A stretch of DNA of 64,000 nucleotides, from the NCBI GenBank assembly GCA_003550325.1, contig QKWP01000010.1:89947-153946 (forward strand), written 5' to 3'. The number at the start of each line of letters is the position of its first letter. Position 1 is the stretch's first letter. Below the pieces are notes generated by a model. The model did no database searches. It had not been told where the DNA came from and saw only the letters and a program-made list of their open reading frames with translations. Position numbers and translations under genes: made by a program. This document shows positions 1-10,550 of this stretch, in pieces. This DNA comes from Gigaspora rosea. Its lineage: Eukaryota; Glomeromycota; Glomeromycetes; Diversisporales; Gigasporaceae.

Positions 1-2115
1 GACCACGCAAAGTTTAATTTTTCGTTTTGCATTGTATGGAAGCTGAAAACTTGGGTAAACTTGGGTCTGTCGGGGAGGTTTTTTTTATTTTTTTTTTAAT
101 TTACTGTAAATTAATAGAATCATATTTACATCTAAGATTAAGCATGCAAAGTTGATTTTCATTTTGCATTACATGGAATCCAAAAACTTGGGTCGGTCAG
201 TCAGATTTTTTTTTTAAATTTAATGTAACCAAAAAAATAATATTTATATTTAAGATTATGCCACGCAAAGTTGATTTTTCGTTATGCATTGCATGAAATC
301 TAAAACTTAGGTCAGTAAGTTGAATATGGTATATAAGTTATATTTTATTATATTTTATTTTTTTATAATGTTTACATCTAAGATTAGGCCACGCAAAGTT
401 TGATTTTTCATTTTGCATTTACATGAAATCTCAAAACTTGGGTAAACTTGGATCTGCTGAAGGTTTTTTTTTTTTTTTTTTAATTTACTGTAAATTAATA
501 GGATAATTTTTACATCTAAAATTAGGCACGCAAGTTGATTTTTGTTTTGTATTATACAGAAGCTGAGAACTTGGGTTGGTCGGTCGGTTTTTTTTTTTTA
601 ATTTAATGTAAACCAAAAAAATAATGTTCACATCCAAGATTAGGCCATGCAAAGTTTGATTTTTCATTTTGCATTATATAGAATTGAAAACTTGGGTAAA
701 CTTAGGTTTGTCGAAGGGTTTTATTTTTTTGTTTTTAATTTATTGTAAATTAATAGAATAATGTTTACATCTAAAGCTTAGGCACACAAAGTAATTTTCG
801 TTTTACATGACATGGAACCTGAAAACTTAGGTCAGTCGGTTGGATTATTTTTTTTCAATTTAATGTAAACCAAAGAAATAATGTTTACATCTAAGATTAG
901 ACTTTGCAAAGTTTGATTTTTCATTTTGTATTACGTGGAATTTGAAAACTTGGGTCTTTTGGGAGGTGTTTTTTTTTTTTTTACTGTAAGTTAATAGAAT
1001 AATATTTACATCTAAATTAGGTATGCAAAGTTGATTTTTGTTTTGCATTACATGGAATCTAAAAATTGGTCAGTCAGATATTTTTTTTTATTTTAATGCC
1101 CAGTAAACCAAAAGAATATTTACATTTGAGATTAGAACACTCAAAAGTTGATTTTTCATTATGCATTACATGGAATCTAAAATTTAAGTCGGTTGGATAT
1201 AGTATTTTTTTTATTATTTTTTATAATGTTCATGTCTAAGATTCAGCTATGCAAAGTTAATTTTTCATTTTGCATTACATGGAATATGAAAACTTGGTTC
1301 AGCAGGTTGTTTTTTTTATTTTTTTTTATTTTTTATTTTACTATAAATCAATAGAATAATGTTTACATTTAAGATTAGGCCACGCAGCGTTGTCAGCCAG
1401 TTGGAATTTTTCTTATTTTATTTCTTTTATTTTTTTTATTTGTTTTTATTCTATTTTATTATTATTTTATTTTTTTTTTATAATATTTACATCTAAATTT
1501 TGGCCACACAAAGCTAATTGTTCGATTTGCATAAATGGTGTTCCAAAATTCCACTTGCCAGGTCAGTTTTTTTTTTAATCTATTGCAAATTAATAATAAG
1601 CTCATGTTTACACATAAGGCTATGCAAATGGCAAAAATGGAAAATTGGCACAATATGAATTTTTTTAAAAAATTTTTTGGAAAAAATGGATCGGCGATTT
1701 ATGCAAACCAAAAAATTAACTTTCGTAGACTTAAGACACACAAAGTTTGATTTTTAATTTTGCACAACCTCTGACCCAATTTTTACAAATTTTTTTAATG
1801 CCAATTATTCCATTTTTACCATTTAACTTTTCTCCGTTGACCTTAATTTTCTATAATTACCCGATAGGTCTGATAAAAAAAAATTTCTGATTCCATGTTA
1901 TGAAAACCAAAGAATTAACCTTGCATAACCTTAAATATGAATATGAATTAATTTAGCTACTCAAAGTTTTTTTTTAAAAAAAAAATCAGACCCTCCGACC
2001 GGAATTTTGAAACACCAGGTTATGAAAACGAAAATTAACTTTGCATGTCCTTACATGGAAACTGAAAACTTGGGTCGGTCAGATTTTTTTTAATTTACTG
2101 TGAATTAATAGAATA
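1..2115. repeat. Degenerate tandem array, ~115-140 bp unit
   Basis: About 13-15 imperfect copies of a unit containing ccacgcaaagttgattttt, a cattacatgg stretch, acttgggtcggtcgg, a T-run, then tttactgtaaattaatagaa. Copies of the core lie near 4, 144, 262, 391, 528, 645, 781, 900, 1020, 1135, 1247, 1380, 1502 and 1617. Near 1920 and 2036 the core appears inverted (aactttgcatgtcctta). The same core forms the terminal repeats of the MITE at 16216-16588, so the array may be an expanded MITE end. Short ORFs here are low-complexity artefacts. Confidence 0.8.
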
Positions 2116-2132
2116 ATGCAATTCTGTATAAG

Positions 2133-2158
2133 ATGGGTGGCGCTTTTGCGCCACCCAT
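2133..2158. repeat. Perfect 11-bp hairpin with TTTT loop
   Basis: The arms atgggtggcgc and gcgccacccat flank tttt. A diverged counterpart (gggtggc...gccacc) sits at about 16626-16645, also just after a CACGCAAAGTT element, so the hairpin seems associated with that repeat family. Confidence 0.8.
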
Positions 2159-2265
2159 TAAACTAGTATAACATAAAAGAGTTGTACATTAAATTTTTTA
2201 TTAGAATTAATAAATTATCAGTTTTGACAATATCAGTTTTAGGAGGTTCATTAGTAAAACAATTA

Positions 2266-2731
2266 CAAGGGTAGTGCTAGTAATATATTGTCTTATCAAA
2301 TTGATAATTTGTCAAATCTGATAAAAAATTAATATGTCAATTCCATTTTTGCTATATAAATCTAATAGTTTATAATGTTTTAAACTTGATAACCTCTCAA
2401 AATCTGTTCACTATGTATACTAGGTTTGGGGTGGTTCAACAATACTTATAATAGCTAGACATGTATGTTATAATAGAATGTTTGGACAATTAAATTTGTC
2501 AAGTAGCAAATATATTAACAAATTATTACTACATTTACAAACTTAATTTTGGTTCAATACTGAAAGATTATCAAGTTTGAAATTATTATAAACTATTAGA
2601 TTTATATAGCAGCAATAGAGATGGTAAATCAATTTTTATCAAATTTAACAGAATCAGTTTGAAAGATATAATAGTAAATGATAAAGAATTATATAAAATA
2701 CTGCCATGGCAATGTATTACTACCCCTTATC
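2266..2731. mobile_element. Foldback MITE-like element
   Basis: The two halves are inverted copies: tgctatataaatctaatag near 2352 recurs inverted as ctattagatttatatagca near 2592. The ends caagggtagt...agtaatat and atgtattactacccctt also pair. It has no coding potential. The superfamily is unknown because no clear target duplication is visible. Confidence 0.6.
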
Positions 2732-2833
2732 AACCAATTAAACTGCAGAATTAGATGTAATATGAAATCAAAGTGATTATGGTTTTTTTAAAAATTAACC
2801 ATACCACCTATGAAACAACTTAGGTAACTATTC

Positions 2834-3172
2834 CACAAAAAATTGTTCACCCCCTAAAATTTTGGCCAATAAAATTTGATCAGGTGTAATATGATAGTCA
2901 AAACAAACATTTTATTTTTCTAAGTAAAAAGCAGTATATAAAACTAAAAATGCGTTATAGTTGGGGTTAGGATGAGAAAAGCGTAGGGTATAATGCTCTA
3001 TTAGTAAAATTTTATGAAACAATTTTTAATTAGGCTACAGAAGTTGGTTTCCTAATTAAAAATTTAAGCTATTTGTGTTTTTTTGTAAAAAGATAACTTC
3101 GTTTTGAATCTTATATTACACTGATCCTGAAATTCGATTGGCCAATATTACAGGGGTGAACAATTTTTTGTG
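2834..3172. mobile_element. MITE with CACAAAAAATTGTTCACCCC ends
   Basis: The left end cacaaaaaattgttcacccc pairs with the right end ggggtgaacaattttttgtg, and similarity continues inward (ttggccaat, gatcaggtgtaatat / atattacactgatcc). It is about 339 bp and noncoding. A diverged relative of its right end occurs near 27800-27840. Confidence 0.75.
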
Positions 3173-4761
3173 AGAGGGCAAGAGGCGTTCATATAAAACC
3201 ATTTCTTGTACTCTAACAAAAAAATTTTCTTACAATATTTTGGGTTAGAACTTCTTTACTAAAACATACTACCCCAACTCTAATCTAACTCTCACCCTAA
3301 CCCTAAACTAATAAACTGATTTATTGTTTTGATTTCACATTCACCAGATCTTATTTAATGTGCACATATTGCTACAGCTATATTTTGCTAAATTTAATGA
3401 TAAAAGCTAAAGTAACTCAAATAAAATAAATAAATTGTTAACATTCTGATCATCAACATGTAATAAGGATGTCTAACTACTTTATTTAAGTGATTGTAAA
3501 TAGTAAATTCAATATTCACTTCACAATCACACTAATTACAGTATATAACCCAAATTGATTAATAATTAACATGAATTTTCTGTCACCAAATCTCAGTTTT
3601 TTTTCAAAGCACTCAAATAATAAGTTTGCAAAGTAAAAACCTAGCCTCTAGAGAATTAGGTGTTCTTATAGCTTCAATAGTACAATAAAATTTCACATAT
3701 ATTGTGAAATATTAAAGTGAAATGCTGTCAAAACAAACAAGACCATAAAAAATTACAGTTATTAAAAAAAAACAAGCTACCACTGTAAATTACTGTGTAA
3801 AATACCTGGTAGTTATAAACCAAAAATAGAAAAAACAGGTTTATGCAATTTTTTTTTCCAAAAACAGCCAAAAGAATTGCGATAAACATGAAATAGACCT
3901 GGTATAAATCAAGGAGGGTACTGATCAAGGAGTATTTTCTATAGTAATTTATGGTACTAATGCATTAATATGTGAAATTGTTATATATATCACTCTATAT
4001 TATATAATTGTCAAATAGAGAGCTTCTATTAGTTAACTGTATTAAAAAAAAATTTACAAACCTCACTTTACTGACCAAGCCGTTATTTAAACCAATTATA
4101 AAAATTTGCATGGCCTTAATACAAAATCTTTATCTGTTCTGCTATAAATTATAATATGAAATTGATAAAATTTTGATAATTTTACTACGATATGATATAG
4201 CATACACTATTCTAACTCCCTTTAAACAACTCATGTGCCTAGTTTAAATAAAAATTAACTTACGCCCTAATAATTGAATTGTTAAAGTTACATATGTTCA
4301 ATATTGTATTTAAGGTATTTAACTAAAAAAAATTTTACATACTATAACCTAATTATATTTAATTTATTGTAGATATAAAGAAAATATGTATTTTATTACT
4401 GTATATACTTACCAACTAGTTATGATAATAACAAAACCATAAATAATATATATTAAGTAAATATATAATAGATAAAATTGACTTGCTTTTCAAATTACTG
4501 TAACCATCTGTTGATTACTTATCACAATCCAAAATTTTTATGCTTTATGAATAAACCTAATTAACTTGTTTAGAAAAAATGCCATCAAGAATTTCATTAT
4601 ATTTTAATATTAGGAATGTTTTTAGTAAAGAATCTTGGGAATTTTATTTTTAATCAAGTTGATAGTCAAAATCTTGGATTTTTTTTATGATGATTATCAA
4701 GTGATCACAGTAATTTTAAAACGCTTTAATTTAATAAGATTATATAGTTAATACTCACGAC
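3173..4761. other. AT-rich intergenic DNA, no gene seen
   Basis: There is no ORF with recognisable protein features. A short telomere-like run (ccctaaccctaaa) occurs at about 3296-3308 and looks incidental. The minus-strand ORF at 3728-3928 is hydrophobic and AT-driven and is not supported as a gene. Confidence 0.6.
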
Positions 4762-5332
4762 TATAGATGCTGGTGAAATTAAATTAGAGTGGTGAAATGA
4801 TTTCACCATTTCACCAATCACCAATCAGTAATGGTGAAACTGGAGTAACTAGAGAATTGGTGTAATTGGTGTAATTGGTGAATTGGTGAAATAGTGAAAT
4901 GGTGAATTGGTGAATTGGTGAATTGGTGAATCAGTAGAATAGTGAAACAGCGGAATGGTGAAATAGTGAATTTCCAGAGTCTGTAATTATTTCAGCCTGG
5001 AATTCGGTTAGGTTTTTGTTCAAGTTTTTACATTTTATGTTTTACAGTCACACTTTGAGGTCAGAACTATTAACCGTTTATAGGACTGAGCAAATTCACC
5101 AATTCACTATTCACCAATTCACTGTTTCACCAATTCACCAATTCATCATTTCACTTATTTACCATTTCACCAATTCAATTCACTATTTCACCAATTCACC
5201 AATTTACCAATTTCACCAATTTCACCATTCACCAATTTCACCAATTCACCAAAATAAAATTTTGGTGTAATTCTGGTGAAACTATTTCACTATTTCACCT
5301 GGTGAAATGGTTTAATTTCACCAGCATTTATA
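4762..5332. mobile_element. Foldback element built from GGTGAAA/TTCACC minisatellite
   Basis: The 22-bp ends at 4762-4783 and 5311-5332 are inverted copies with one mismatch (core gctggtgaaattaaa / tttaatttcaccagc). The left half is a minisatellite of gaattggtga units, the right half is ttcaccaattcac units, and a short unique spacer lies at about 4970-5085. A related family with ggtaaaact/actagt units occurs at 49094-51560. The apparent 84-aa ORF (5016-5270) is translated minisatellite. Confidence 0.8.
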
Positions 5333-5556
5333 CTTACAAACTAAAAATTGAAATAAATCAATAATATAAACGATTATAAAAAATTGCTATAATTCTGATA
5401 TGATTTAAAACTTTGACAACTTATTCTATAAATATTGCAATATTTTTAATAGATTGATCTAGAATAGAATAAAGCAAAAATATAATTCTGTATTTACCAA
5501 ATCATTAGTGTCAAGTTTAGTAAAATACTTGTTCCTACTGACTGGAATTATAATAA

Positions 5557-5959
5557 TGTAATAGATTAAAAATAGTGACTTCGAATTTTTATTTTTTTTT
5601 TATATATTATTATTTTATTATTATTATTTTTATTTTAGTTTATTATTCATATATTGTCATGAACTAGTATATAAATAAGGGAATTTTATGTGGCTGGGAA
5701 AGCACTGTGCAGTTAATTTTGCGCTAACACTAAAATTTTCGCACTGATGCTGAATCTATAGCGCAGTAAGAAATCTTTCACGATAACGCTGAATCTATAA
5801 CATCAATGCCAAATTATCTGCATAAACGTTACATCTTTAACGTGAATGCTAAAATTATAGCGTAGACGCTGTAAAAACTAAAATGTATATAAGACCTTCG
5901 AGTTTCAATAAAGCTAAAATAAGTTTTGACGTTCATTTTAAAATGCAATAATAATAAAA
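5557..5959 (+). repeat. Left LTR
   Basis: It begins tgtaatagatt and ends ...aatgcaataataataaaa. It contains a TATA-like tatataa at 5886-5892 and aataaa at 5907-5912, and a block of short gcg/cgc-bearing repeats (gcgctaacac, cgataacgctgaat, agcgtagacgctg) at about 5725-5870. Confidence 0.85.
5886..5912 (+). promoter_or_regulatory. LTR TATA box and closely spaced AATAAA
   Basis: tatataa (5886-5892) is followed 14 bp later by aataaa (5907-5912). Both are conserved in the right LTR (9985-9991 and 10006-10011), as expected for the U3/R promoter and poly(A) signal of an LTR. Confidence 0.55.
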
Positions 5960-6437
5960 GTAAAACACTTATCTTTTGAATTCGACTTTAACCTTAATAA
6001 ATCTTGCGAGACTCAATTCGACGGACTGAATTGACTTGTAACTTCATATTGGCTTATTATAACTCGAATTCTGCATAACGAGTTTGGTTAAGCTTTTAAG
6101 ATTATTCACGTGATTGCGACCCTAATTGAACTTCGTACAAATCCTCTTATCTCAATTCCCTTCGATTAATAACCGGATTACTGTTACTTTTATGTACCGC
6201 CTTCATCTATTTATCCTCTCATTCTATAATCAGTTGGAGCTTCAATTGGCACTATTTTCTATATTGTTTTACTACTCTCCTAACTCAACCATTACATTTG
6301 GTGCTGATTGTATGGAATGAGTTAAAACAACCTGACCTTCTATAAATAAAATACTTAGCTTTAATCTTTTTACATATAACTAAAAACCGAAATTTTATAA
6401 ACTTACCTGAAAGTCATATGTTATCCTCTATCTTTCC

Positions 6438-6979
6438 ATGGTTTCCTTTCAACAATTACTAGCTGAATCTACCCAAAGTTGAGCTAAACCGCACCAATTT
6501 TCAAAGCAAGACATCAAATACCGAAATCATGAAGACTGGAAATCTCCTTCTACTCCTCTTAATATTCGTCCCCAGGATTTACAACCATGATATTTCCAAA
6601 TCTTCTACCACAACAACCAAGAATTTGATGAACCTAAAGAAGAGAAATATTCCCAAAACTTCTACTACTATAAAAAAGAATTTAATAAACCAAAGAAGAA
6701 AGGTATTTACCACCTATTCGAATTCGGAAAAGCCCGTCCAAGCAACCCTTGTGTCCTCAATGCCAAAGAAAAAGGCACTCCGTCCTTCTGTATTCAGAAG
6801 TAGAAAAGTTAGATAACAAATGTACAAGGCTTCTAAGAACACTTACCGCGAAACAAATGGAAGTCTTCCAAGAAATAATAGATCGACATTTCCCCGAAGC
6901 CCCTAACGATAAGCAAATACCTGAGGTCCTAGAATTTATACTAAAAGTATTAAAAAAAAATAATAAAAGACAAAAATAA
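6438..6979 (+). pseudogene. Gag-like region of the LTR element, frameshifted
   Basis: Two overlapping frames are needed. The frame from about 6438 reads a Phe/Tyr/Lys-rich stretch with internal stops. The frame ending at 6979 contains a CPQCQRKRH motif (CxxC plus basic residues) followed by a helical segment with TAKQMEVFQEIIDRHF. The CxxC motif near the C-terminal half suggests a nucleic-acid-binding gag product, but I do not recognise the family. Its place just after the left LTR supports gag. Stops and the frame change indicate decay. Confidence 0.45.
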
Positions 6980-7123
6980 AAAAGAAGCAGACGAAACTGT
7001 ATACCTCCCTTCATGCGTTAAGGTGTTTTCCCAGGAGGCTCGTCTGGTAGAACCCCAGAAGAAAACACTAACTACTGACGAAGTCCTAATGTCTATTATG
7101 GCCTGGAAACTCCTAATAATTCA

Positions 7124-7831
7124 ATGTCGAGCCAGGGGTCTGTTTCAAAAGGTGAATTGAATGATCTACTCGATGGGTACTTGAAAGCTCTTAACGACTT
7201 CATACCCGAATTGCAAAAAGATCGAAAAGTTAAAGATGGAAATAAAGAATACAAGGTATTAGAGTGTTACCAAAAACCTGTCGACCCAAATCAATACGAA
7301 ATCTGTACCTTTGGAATTTGTAGTTGAAATAGCGCTGAAGTGGAAAGTATCGTTAATGCTACAAATACCCGATTTTCTGAGCTGAAATGTGATGATATGA
7401 TCTTAGAATTAATTGATGAATACCTCATGAATGAAACTGTAGCTAAAGAAAGAAAAGAGACCTCCAAGAACCTTCGAAAGTAAGTGGCATTGAGAAGGAA
7501 AAAGACAAGCTATTTATGTATCATCAAAAATCTGCAGAGATTGAAACTGTTAATGAAGCCAGTCCGATCGTGCCCTATTCTGAAAAAGAAAGAGAAGTTA
7601 AGGAGGTTAGAAATAAAATATTAGACAAATACAAAGCATTCGATTATTCTTAAAGATCTGTTGATACAGGTAATGCTGCTGGATATTATAATGCAGATCT
7701 AATCGCTGTTGCATGAAATGATAATAGGGAAGTTAGAGTTGAAGAAGATAAAATTGAAGTTGAAAAGGAGGAAATAAAATCGGCAGAGGTAGGTGATCTA
7801 AATGGAACTAGTATTGAAAATCAAGTCCTAC
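7124..7831 (+). pseudogene. Broken internal ORF of LTR element, Sel1-like fragment
   Basis: The frame at 7124-7327 gives a 67-aa acidic/basic peptide (GELNDLLDGYLKALNDF). After a stop and frame change it continues from about 7490 with GIEKEKDKLFMYHQKSAEI, which resembles one Sel1 repeat (GxGVEKDxxKAFxYYxKSAExG). Further Glu/Lys-rich sequence runs to 7831, where a MITE interrupts it. The same frame resumes after the MITE. The function is not recognised. Confidence 0.4.
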
Positions 7832-7832
7832 T

Positions 7833-7930
7833 TAGTGTTAGAAATTTCAGACCCAAACACTGTTCTCATGAGAACAGTATAATAGCTACAAGTGTTCTTA
7901 AACAATTGTTATTGTTCTCACTTATGCCCA

Positions 7931-8002
<72 letters not shown>

Positions 8003-8276
8003 CTAGTAGAATACTATAAATATGAAGTATAGCCTATAGCCTCAAATAATCATTATAGCAAATTGAAATCTCAACTATAAAAATTAAATAAGATTTTTAT
8101 CAGTTTTTAGTTTAATATAAAATTATATAGCTAATTATTATATATTTATGAGAACAGTATTATTATTTTACTGTTCTCAAAAAATTTTTTAATAGTGAAC
8201 AGTAAAAAATTTATACTGTTCACAAATTTATAATAGTGTCTCATGAGAACTCTGAGAACACTAATTTCTAATACTG
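7833..8276. mobile_element. hAT-type MITE inside the LTR element
   Basis: The ends are tagtgttagaaatt (left) and aatttctaatactg (right; reverse complement cagtattagaaatt), i.e. the CAGTGTT-like start typical of hAT elements. The flanks gtcctact (7825-7832) and gtcctacc (8277-8284) form an 8-bp target duplication with one mismatch. Inside are an A-run of about 57 nt (7934-7990) and paired tgttctca/tgagaaca hairpins. The right ~260 bp recur at 33952-34198. Removing it rejoins the reading frame across the target site. Confidence 0.8.
7934..7999. repeat. Long poly(A) run
   Basis: An almost pure A homopolymer of more than 55 nt with a single g interruption near 7991, inside the hAT-type MITE. It may be a slippage product and its true length is probably uncertain in the assembly. 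Confidence 0.9.
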
Positions 8277-8820
8277 GTCCTACCATATCTTCAAGAATCC
8301 GTGAAAGCAGCAAGTCACTACGCAAAATTTCTGAAGAAGATGTGGATGATAGACCTAGACTGGTTCTTGACAAAAAAACCCCTGACCGACATAATTCGTT
8401 CTGAAGAAGCGATTTTTTGACAAAAGACCTAAACAAAGCTTGCGAGTTGTGGATAAAGAAGGTAAACGAGTTAAGAAGTATAACTAAACTGGATAAAAGA
8501 ATTAACTAAAAGAAAAGAGAAGCAATCGCCACCCTATCTATTTCGAAAAATTGCTTAAAGACCTAGATAAGATTTTAGAAGTAAAAATAGAACCTACGAA
8601 TGCAAAAGTGTTAGCAAATAAAGAAAATAAAGAAAAGAGCGTAACTACAAATCCAAGATCAATCTATCTTGATAAAATTAAAAAGGAAGCACTGGCCGAA
8701 TTGAAGAGTGATTCTAACAACATACGTGATTGGTATTTGAAACGTGTTGAAGAAGAAAAGACCATATCCAAGTTGAAGTTGAAGGCCTCCAGGATAGCCA
8801 ACATGAAAACTCTGGGATGA
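8277..8820 (+). pseudogene. Internal ORF of LTR element after the MITE
   Basis: From the right copy of the target duplication, an open frame gives LPYLQESVKAASHYAKFLKK and continues to a stop at about 8418. Then 8551-8820 encodes an 89-aa Lys/Glu-rich peptide with YLDKIKKEALAELKSDS and WYLKRVEEE, probably helical. I do not recognise it. It is likely one decayed protein with the segments at 7124-7831 and 8811-9433. Confidence 0.4.
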
Positions 8821-9433
8821 ATTTGCCAAAGAAACATTTAGCCGACTAGTAGATAAAAATAAGGCTTTCAATTATTATTAGAAAGCAGCAGATATGGGGA
8901 ATATTAACGGAATATACAGCATTGGATATTGTTATCAAAATGGATGTGGAATTGAAGAAGATGAGTATAAAGCATTCGAGTATTATAAAAAATCAACTGA
9001 AGCAGGTAGTGCCAATGGAACGTTTATGGTTGGTAATTGCTACCATGACGATTCTAATGGACCGGATACCCAAGAACCTTACCCTCGGAATAGTACAAGC
9101 AAGGAAGAAATAAAAGTATTTGACTTGGAGTTAAACCCTATCAAGGTTAAATCCTCTAAAACGAAAGACTGTGGAGGCCTCAAAGACAACCACCAATCAA
9201 ATTTAACCACGAACATTTGCATGAATCATATAAAGACCATGTTCAAGAATAAATTTGGAAATAATTGTGTGTTGAATAGAGATCAGATTAAAACGTTAAG
9301 TCTTGAGAAGGATGTCAATAATAGAGGTAATAGTGATGTAGTTGTACCGCATAAAATAGGTAATGATAAAGCTGAAAAAAAGATAGGGAAAAAAAAAAGA
9401 TTGCAGTTAGAAATAACGGAGCCTACCAGATAA
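8811..9433 (+). pseudogene. Sel1-repeat fragment carried by the LTR element
   Basis: A frame with one internal stop near 8879 encodes WDEFAKETFSRLVDKNKAFNYY, then (8894-9055) about one and a half Sel1 repeats: NGIYSIGYCYQNGCGIEED, then KAFEYYKKSTEAGSANGTF and VGNCYHDD. A lysine-rich tail without repeats follows to 9433. Sel1 repeats are helix-turn-helix protein-interaction modules. Their presence between LTRs, on the same strand, suggests captured host sequence. The copy is clearly diverged from the Sel1 array at 10560-13430. Confidence 0.6.
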
Positions 9434-9642
9434 TCCAATAGATCAAATACTTACTCACGGGCTGGTCTCCCATTCGAATCTTTGACCCTGGAGGAGATGC
9501 GTCTACTTCCTAAATCCGTTACCCATACGTTTTGGATCCTTATTAAAATTCAATTTCACTATAATGCTAAATAAAGTCAAATACTAGCCCAAGCAGAAAT
9601 GAAAAAGACTTTTTACTTAGGGATTTCGCAGGGCTCAATCCC

Positions 9643-9652
9643 AAGGGGAGGC
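9643..9652 (+). other. Polypurine tract of LTR element
   Basis: aaggggaggc lies three bases before the TGTAATGG start of the right LTR, the expected place for plus-strand priming. Confidence 0.7.
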
Positions 9653-9655
9653 ATA

Positions 9656-10058
9656 TGTAATGGATTAAAAATAGTGACTTTGAATTTTTATTTTTTTATA
9701 TATATTATTATTTTATTATTATTATTTTTATTTTAGTTTATTATTCATATGTTGTCATGCTCTAGTATACAAATAAGGGAATTTCATGTGGCTGGGAAAG
9801 CGCAGTGCAGTTAATTTCGCGCTGATGCTAAGATTTTTGCACTGATGCTGAATCTATAGCGCAGACGAGAAATCTTTCGCGATAACACTGAATCTATAAC
9901 GTTAACGCCAAATTATCCACGTAAACGTTACATCTTTAACGTGAACGCTAAAATTATAGCGTAGACGCTGTAAAAACTAAAATGTATATAAGACCTTCGA
10001 ATTTCAATAAAGCTAAAATAAGTTTTGACGTTCAATTTAAAATGCAATAATAATAAAA
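9656..10058 (+). repeat. Right LTR
   Basis: It matches the left LTR along its length with scattered substitutions, and has TATA-like tatataa at 9985-9991 and aataaa at 10006-10011. Alpha-kinase coding sequence starts at the next base pair, so the LTR end marks the truncation of that gene. Confidence 0.85.
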
Positions 10059-10550
10059 TTAGTGATAAAAAAGTATCACGACATTAAAATAGGTACAATA
10101 GAAAGTTATTTAGAATCAGTGGAAATATTTAATATTGCGAATTTTTTTCAACCAAATTCAATATAGCTGCAGAGCGGGTTGGTATTAATAAAAAAGCTAC
10201 ATTTATTGATGTAAAAGTCTTATATGATGAGACAGAAAATACATACTACTCTGTAGAAAAATACATCAATAATGCAAAATTTAAAAAATTTAATGTGAAT
10301 AATGGTTTAATTACAGAATTTCATTCCATCCTCGAGGCATTTGCTCATTTCACATATAATTATACTGAAGGATATTTGGTAGTTTATGACTTACAAGGTG
10401 CTGATCTCCATAATGAGTTCTTGTTAACAGATCCAGTTATACACTGTGCTGATTTAGTAAGATTTGGAATTACAAACTTAGGAAAGGGTGGAATTCAAAA
10501 ATGTTTTTTGGAAAAACATAAATGCAATGATATTTGTAAGAAGTTAAAGT
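10059..10550 (+). CDS. Alpha-kinase domain, C-terminal lobe (partial)
   Basis: Translation gives VIKKYHDIKIG and ESYLESVEIFNIANFF; then, after a one-base shift in the T-run at 10142-10148, FNIAAERVG, YYSVEKYI, LEAFAHFTYNYTEGYLVVYDLQG, LLTDPVIH and the zinc-site end HKCNDICKKLKL. These follow the alpha-kinase (MHCK/eEF2K) consensus in order, including VVDxQG and the His plus HxCxxxC zinc ligands. The glycine-rich N-lobe is absent. Alpha-kinases phosphorylate Ser/Thr, for example in myosin heavy chain or elongation factor 2; the target here is unknown. The frame runs on into Sel1 repeats. Confidence 0.8.

Larger units (their letters stand above)
5557..10058 (+). mobile_element. LTR retroelement, apparently non-autonomous (no pol)
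   Basis: Direct repeats at 5557-5959 and 9656-10058 (each ~403 bp, starting TGTAAT) flank 3.7 kb. A polypurine tract (aaggggaggc) abuts the right LTR, which sets the orientation as plus. The interior has a CxxC-containing gag-like fragment, several degenerate lysine/glutamate-rich ORFs and a Sel1-repeat fragment. I see no protease, reverse transcriptase, RNase H or integrase motif. The LTRs differ at many positions, so the copy is old. The primer-binding site and target duplication are not clear. It ends directly against the alpha-kinase coding sequence. It could be a LARD-like element carrying host sequence. Confidence 0.8.

Noticed and set aside
3296..3308. Telomere-like ccctaaccctaaa
   Set aside because: Only two units. 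Similar short runs occur at 49075, 51575 and 20505 within or beside MITEs; not a telomere.
5016..5270. 84-aa HQFT/SPIHQF ORF
   Set aside because: Pure translation of the TTCACCAATTCAC minisatellite.
5520..5556. Possible alpha-kinase exon left of the LTR element
   Set aside because: Only about 18 residues, weak similarity by eye, and too much of the N-lobe would be missing; mentioned only as a possibility.
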